A DNA stretch of 8,566 bases from an uncultured Collinsella sp. GTDB taxonomy: Bacteria > Actinomycetota > Coriobacteriia > Coriobacteriales > Coriobacteriaceae. Every line of letters begins with the position of its first letter. The first letter of the stretch is position 1. The notes beneath the pieces are model-generated. The model was not told the DNA's origin, searched no databases, and was given only the letters and a program-made list of their open reading frames with translations. Below, piece after piece: positions 4,907 to 8,566 of the stretch. Location: NCBI GenBank assembly GCA_902494685.1, contig CABUUE010000058.1:1-8566 (forward strand). Reading direction: 5' to 3'. Made by a program: the position numbers and the translations under genes.

Positions 4907-7711
4907 GTGAGAGCTGCCACTGTCCTTCGTTCAGTTATATGTCGCGCCCTGGCCATTGTGCTTGCCGCGCTTGCCGCACTGAGTTCCATCGCGCCTGTCC
5001 AGGCTTTTGCCGATGACTCTAGTCAGCCAGTCAAGACGGTCCGCGTCGGCTGGCTCGTCAACAACGAGGGCTTCCAGAACGGCACCCCCGGCGAGCGTCT
5101 CTCGGGATGGGGTTACGAGTACCTCCAGACCCTGTCGTACTACACGCCCGGCTGGCGGTACGAATACGTCTCCGGCACCTTCACCGAGCTTATGGACATG
5201 CTCGAGGCAGGCGAGATCGACCTCATGCCCAACATCTCCTACTCCGAGGAACGCGCCCAAAAGCTGCTCTTTTCCTCGAACCCCGAGGGCACCGAGCGCT
5301 ACTACATCTACGCCAGGCCCGACCGTGACGACCTGGCCAAGGGTGACCCTCAAGCACTCCAGGGTCTCACCATCGGTTACAACTCCGGTGTTATGCAAAC
5401 CATCGTCGGCCAGCAGTGGCTCGCCAACGAGGGAGTCGCCTGCACATACAGGGAGTATGACGGAGGCTCCGTTCTCTTTGACGCGCTCGCAAACGGCGAG
5501 GTCGACGCCATCATCATGAACGACACCATTTCGTCGCCCGAGGCGTCGCCCATGTTCTACGTCGGTTCGAGCGACTACTACTTTGCCGTTCCCAAAAGCC
5601 GCCCCGACCTGATGGACAACATCAACTCCGCAATGGCGGCAATCAACCGCGTCAACCCCCGCTATAACGACGAGGTCAAATCGAACTATTCAGCGCAAAA
5701 CAGCGGATCATCCTCGCTCACCGGCGATGAGCGCGCCTGGCTCAAAGCAAACAACAACACCATCACGCTCGGCTACATTACGGGCAAACTCCCCTACTGC
5801 AACGAAGACGAAGACGGCAAAATGGAAGGCTCGCTCGCATCGCTTGCGACGACGCTACACGATAAATTTGGCATTACGGTCAAAACCGTCGCCTTTGATA
5901 GCTACAAGATGATGTCAAAGGCCCTGTCAGAGGGAAGCATAGACGTTGCGCTGCCGGCATACCGAGATTACTGGTTTGCCGAGCAATCAGGCGTTGTGCA
6001 GTCGGTATCGTTGGGGACCATGTCCCTCACCGCCATCCACACCGGCAGTAACCTGAAAAAAGACCTTCAGAACATCGCCTGTACCAAATCATCGTTTGTC
6101 AACCGAAATGCACTTGAAAGTCTATTCCCCACAGCGACCGTAACCGAATACCAATCCGACGATGAAGCGTTCGACGCCCTCAGGAAGGGAACGGCGCGCT
6201 GCATCGTCGCTCCCAGTTCACGCGTAAAAACCATCGGTGACCGTTATGATCTCGAGGACTGCGAGACGGTCGAGCTCCCTGACACCTGTGACCTCGCGTG
6301 CTTGATGTCGCGCGGCAAGCCCGAACTGCTGGGAATCATCAACAAGGGCATCATCAATGCCGGAGAATCGCTCTCCGCAAGCAATTTCTCCTCCACGTCG
6401 TACACGGCCCAGGAATCCAACACGCTTCAATTCCTTTATCGCAACCGCACCGCCATTGCAGCCACCCTCATCGGTATGTTGTCGGTCGGCATCGTCCTGC
6501 TCATCTGGGCGCTCGCGCGCGCTCGAACCGAGCGCAAAAAAGCCGATGCTGCCAACGCCGCTAAGACGGCATTCCTCACGCGCATGAGCCACGACATCCG
6601 TACGCCGCTCAACGGTATCCTGGGCCTTATCGAGATCGAGGAATTGAAAGAAGGCGATATGCAAGTCGCCCGCGAGAGCCGTGCCAAGGCGCGCGTTGCC
6701 GCCAATCACCTGCTCTCGCTGATCAACGACATCCTCGAGATGGGCAAAATCGAAGACCGCAAGCTGACACTGGAACATGCGCCTTTTAACCTCAAAAAGC
6801 TCTGTGACGATACGCTGGTGCTGTGCAAGCTCCGCGCATCCGATAACGGCATCACAATGCAGGACAATAGCCTGACGTACGCCACGGGGCCATACATGAT
6901 CGGCAGTCCCACCCATATCCGACAGGTCATGATCAACCTGTTAGACAACAGCATTAAGTACAACAAGCACGGCGGCTCCGTCACCTTTAGCTCAAAGACC
7001 AAGCCACTCGATAACGGGCGCGCGCTCTTTTGCTTTAGTGTTTCGGATACCGGCATTGGCATGGCTCCCGAGTTTTTAAAGCATATCTATGAGCCGTTCG
7101 CCCAAGAAGGTGACGATGCGCGCAGCAAGTTCCAAGGAACCGGCATGGGCATGCCAATCGTCAAGTCGCTTATTGAACTGATGGGCGGCACCATCGAAGT
7201 CACCAGCGAGCTCCATGTGGGCACTTCGTTCTACGTGGAGATTCCGCTCGATATCGACAAGAACCCCCAGCCGCGGGCAGATACGGTCGAGAGGGCGCTC
7301 GACTGCTCGCTCGCCGACATGAACGTACTGCTCGCCGAAGACAACGAATTGAATGCCGAGATTGCCCAGGCGCTGCTAGAATCCGAGGGCGTCGTGGTCA
7401 CCCGCGCCGCCAACGGCAACGAAGTCGTCGATCTGTACCTGTCTCATCCCGCCGGCAGCTTCGATGCGATCCTGATGGACATTATGATGCCGGACATGGA
7501 CGGCTATGAGGCAACCCGCACGATCCGTCTGAGCGAGAAGGTCGATGCAGCCGATATCCCCATCATCGCGCTCACCGCCAATGCCTTTGCCGAGGACGCC
7601 AAGGCGGCACACGACGCCGGCATGAACGCCCATCTGTCCAAACCGCTCGACTTTAACAAGCTCAAAAACATACTCGCCCGCATCAAGAAAGACGGGTCCG
7701 TTTCGCTATAG
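4907..7711 (+). CDS. Hybrid sensor histidine kinase with two periplasmic solute-binding domains (BvgS/EvgS-like)
   Basis: This 934-residue membrane receptor kinase senses an extracytoplasmic ligand and autophosphorylates. In order it has a signal peptide (1-33, ending PVQA), a first SBP_bac_3 Venus-flytrap domain (about 44-257, with the ligand-type Arg in SYSEERAQ, R116) and a second such domain (about 271-494, beginning LTGDERAWLKA). One membrane helix follows (515-537), then HisKA with H562 in MSHDIRTPLNG, and HATPase_c with N681 in the N-box, DTGIGM 714-719, IYEPF 727-731 and GTGMGM 744-749. A receiver domain ends it (about 805-925; E811, D812, phosphoacceptor D858 in LMDIMMPDMDG, T890, K912). 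There is no HAMP, PAS or HPt, so relay onward needs an HPt protein elsewhere. The start GTG 4907 has AGGA at 4897-4900 and gives a normal signal peptide. The ATG at 4874 adds 11 residues but lacks a ribosome site. The ligand may be an amino acid or similar small molecule (inference). Confidence 0.92.
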   Translation: MRAATVLRSVICRALAIVLAALAALSSIAPVQAFADDSSQPVKTVRVGWLVNNEGFQNGTPGERLSGWGYEYLQTLSYYTPGWRYEYVSGTFTELMDMLEAGEIDLMPNISYSEERAQKLLFSSNPEGTERYYIYARPDRDDLAKGDPQALQGLTIGYNSGVMQTIVGQQWLANEGVACTYREYDGGSVLFDALANGEVDAIIMNDTISSPEASPMFYVGSSDYYFAVPKSRPDLMDNINSAMAAINRVNPRYNDEVKSNYSAQNSGSSSLTGDERAWLKANNNTITLGYITGKLPYCNEDEDGKMEGSLASLATTLHDKFGITVKTVAFDSYKMMSKALSEGSIDVALPAYRDYWFAEQSGVVQSVSLGTMSLTAIHTGSNLKKDLQNIACTKSSFVNRNALESLFPTATVTEYQSDDEAFDALRKGTARCIVAPSSRVKTIGDRYDLEDCETVELPDTCDLACLMSRGKPELLGIINKGIINAGESLSASNFSSTSYTAQESNTLQFLYRNRTAIAATLIGMLSVGIVLLIWALARARTERKKADAANAAKTAFLTRMSHDIRTPLNGILGLIEIEELKEGDMQVARESRAKARVAANHLLSLINDILEMGKIEDRKLTLEHAPFNLKKLCDDTLVLCKLRASDNGITMQDNSLTYATGPYMIGSPTHIRQVMINLLDNSIKYNKHGGSVTFSSKTKPLDNGRALFCFSVSDTGIGMAPEFLKHIYEPFAQEGDDARSKFQGTGMGMPIVKSLIELMGGTIEVTSELHVGTSFYVEIPLDIDKNPQPRADTVERALDCSLADMNVLLAEDNELNAEIAQALLESEGVVVTRAANGNEVVDLYLSHPAGSFDAILMDIMMPDMDGYEATRTIRLSEKVDAADIPIIALTANAFAEDAKAAHDAGMNAHLSKPLDFNKLKNILARIKKDGSVSL

Positions 7712-7753
7712 TTTGTGCTCAACTACCACGCATGACCAGAAAGGAATCCAACG

Positions 7754-8233
7754 ATGTTTAGGCCCCTACGTCGAAAGAAACGCGCCATCACTGACGAGGA
7801 AGCGCGCGAACTGCTCGCTGCCTGCAAGCGCGGTGTCTTTGCCGTCAACGGCGACGATGGCTACCCGTACGCCATTCCCGTCAACTACTTCTTTGACACC
7901 GAGCACGACAAGATTTATTTCCATGGCGCCAAGGCTGGCCACAAGGTCGACGCACTCAAGCGCGATGACAAGGTCTGCTTTACCGTTTACGGCAACGAGT
8001 GGCACAAGAACGGTGACTGGGCTCCCTACGTTATGAGCACCGTGGTCTTTGGCCGCTGTCGCCTGGCGAATGACACCCCCGCGTTTATCGAGGATAAAGT
8101 CCGCCAGCTCGCCCTTAAGTACTACCCTTCTGCCGAGGAAGTCGAAGAGGAAATCGCCAAGGACATTAAGGGCGTCCAGCTCTACGAGATTACGATTGAG
8201 CATCTTTGCGGCAAGCAGATTCAGGAAAAGTAA
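7754..8233 (+). CDS. NimA-like pyridoxamine 5'-phosphate oxidase family (FMN-binding) protein
   Basis: This 159-residue soluble protein has the split beta-barrel flavin-binding fold. Family features are GVFAVNGDDGYPYAIPVNYFF at residues 27-47, where the strand pair opens the barrel, then IYFHGAKAGHKVDALKRDDKVCFTVYG at 54-80, the typical FMN-contact region with FHGA and GHKVD, a central strand PYVMSTVVFGR at 91-101 and a C-terminal strand LYEITIEHLCGKQ at 143-155. Relatives include NimA-type nitroimidazole reductases and many uncharacterised flavoproteins, so a resistance role must not be assumed. It is not PdxH, whose phosphate-binding layout differs. The ATG at 7754 has AAGGA at 7741-7745. 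It starts 42 nt after the kinase and may share its transcript, although TATAGT at 7707-7712, on the kinase stop codon, could serve as its own -10. A strong hairpin at 8261-8300 follows it. Confidence 0.88.
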   Translation: MFRPLRRKKRAITDEEARELLAACKRGVFAVNGDDGYPYAIPVNYFFDTEHDKIYFHGAKAGHKVDALKRDDKVCFTVYGNEWHKNGDWAPYVMSTVVFGRCRLANDTPAFIEDKVRQLALKYYPSAEEVEEEIAKDIKGVQLYEITIEHLCGKQIQEK

Positions 8234-8260
8234 GCCCCTCAGCAGGTCTCATCAATAGTA

Positions 8261-8300
8261 ATATGGCCCGGTTCCAGCCCACCTTGGAACCGAGCCATAT
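8261..8300. terminator. Probable bidirectional terminator hairpin
   Basis: The arms 8261-8276 and 8285-8300 are 16 nt each and complementary except for one C/A mismatch (8268 and 8293). The loop is 8 nt (GCCCACCT). It lies 27 nt past the NimA-like stop and only 2 nt past the stop of the convergent minus-strand gene, the expected place for a shared terminator. There is no strong T-run on either side, so it may act with Rho or mainly as an mRNA 3' end stabiliser. Confidence 0.7.
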
Positions 8301-8302
8301 GC

Positions 8303-8566
8303 TTATGAAGCGTCGGCGGCGATGTGTGCTAGCGCCTCGACGAGCTCTTGCGAGCTCACAGGCTTGCTCAGATGCGCGTTCATGCCCGCCTCGCGCGAAA
8401 GCCTGCGGTCGTCGGCAAAGGCGTTGGCACTCACGGCGATAATCGACGTGGTCGCGGCATCCTCGCGATCGAGCGCTCGAATCTGACGCGTGGCCTCAAG
8501 GCCATCGATGCCAGGCATCATGATGTCCATCAACACCACGTCGTACTCGTGCGGTGCGCTCGCGGC
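8303..8566 (-). CDS. C-terminal receiver domain of a response-regulator or hybrid kinase (5' end outside the window)
   Basis: This is the last 87 residues of a minus-strand protein whose start lies beyond position 8566. They form most of a receiver domain. The phosphoacceptor aspartate is in VVLMDIMMPGIDG (D14 of the visible part), the switch Ser in AVSAN (S46) and the conserved lysine in SKP (K68). The protein ends shortly after the domain with no output domain, so it is either a stand-alone receiver or, more likely, the tail of a hybrid histidine kinase like the one at 4907-7711. The DIMMP, EATR.IR, ANAFA.D and GMNAHLSKP segments are shared with that kinase. The frame is open to the window edge, so the true N-terminal architecture cannot be seen. 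A TAA at 8303-8305 ends it 2 nt from the hairpin stem. Confidence 0.9.
   Translation of the reverse strand, partial: AASAPHEYDVVLMDIMMPGIDGLEATRQIRALDREDAATTSIIAVSANAFADDRRLSREAGMNAHLSKPVSSQELVEALAHIAADAS

Noticed and set aside
6218..6916. 232-residue minus-strand open frame inside the kinase
   Set aside because: It is an antisense shadow over the kinase's second sensor domain, membrane helix and HisKA region, with no ribosome site or domain that I recognise.
1..8566. tRNA, rRNA, riboswitch, insertion sequence or prophage genes
   Set aside because: No cloverleaf, rRNA segment, transposase, integrase or phage gene was recognised on either strand. All intergenic gaps are short; the largest, about 210 nt at 4663-4906, is mostly the ACTAGT repeat.

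Overview
The window is compact, GC-rich bacterial DNA. It has short intergenic gaps, Shine-Dalgarno-led starts, and one GTG and one likely GTG start. The gene families (a YtrA-type GntR/ABC operon, a periplasmic-sensor hybrid kinase, a NimA-like flavoprotein) and the ACTAGT/GGGGACGTTCTT repeat fit a Gram-positive actinobacterium of the Coriobacteriia. Collinsella is my best guess. That assignment is recognition plus inference, because no 16S or marker gene is present.

Layout. Positions 1-53 hold a 14-bp perfect inverted repeat. Positions 88-2146 (+) form one operon: a promoter overlapped by AT-rich palindromes, a short GntR repressor-like regulator, an ABC ATPase, and an ABC-2 permease whose start overlaps the ATPase stop (ATGA). 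Convergent to it, on the minus strand, are a YfeO-like ClC family protein (2237-3541), a LOG-family (TIGR00730) nucleotide phosphoribohydrolase (3667-4200) and a two-TM potassium-channel protein (4237-4662). The last two are probably cotranscribed, channel first. ClC probably has its own promoter.

A three-unit, 27-bp-periodic repeat (4731-4817) sits in the divergent space between the potassium channel and a large plus-strand sensor (4907-7711). The sensor has a signal peptide, two Venus-flytrap domains, one membrane helix, HisKA, HATPase and a receiver domain. It is followed after 42 nt by a NimA-like FMN-binding protein (7754-8233). A strong hairpin at 8261-8300 separates that gene from the 3' end of a second hybrid kinase or response regulator on the minus strand (8303-8566, running off the window), whose receiver tail resembles that of the first kinase.

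How the genes may work together. The first operon looks like a self-regulated exporter or envelope-stress module. The middle cluster handles ions (K+ and an anion) and nucleotides. The right side is sensory: a small periplasmic ligand is probably read by the kinase and passed by a phosphorelay that needs an HPt protein and an output regulator not seen here. I see no clearly new system. The features most worth checking are the periodic repeat, the atypical ClC motifs and the nested operator.
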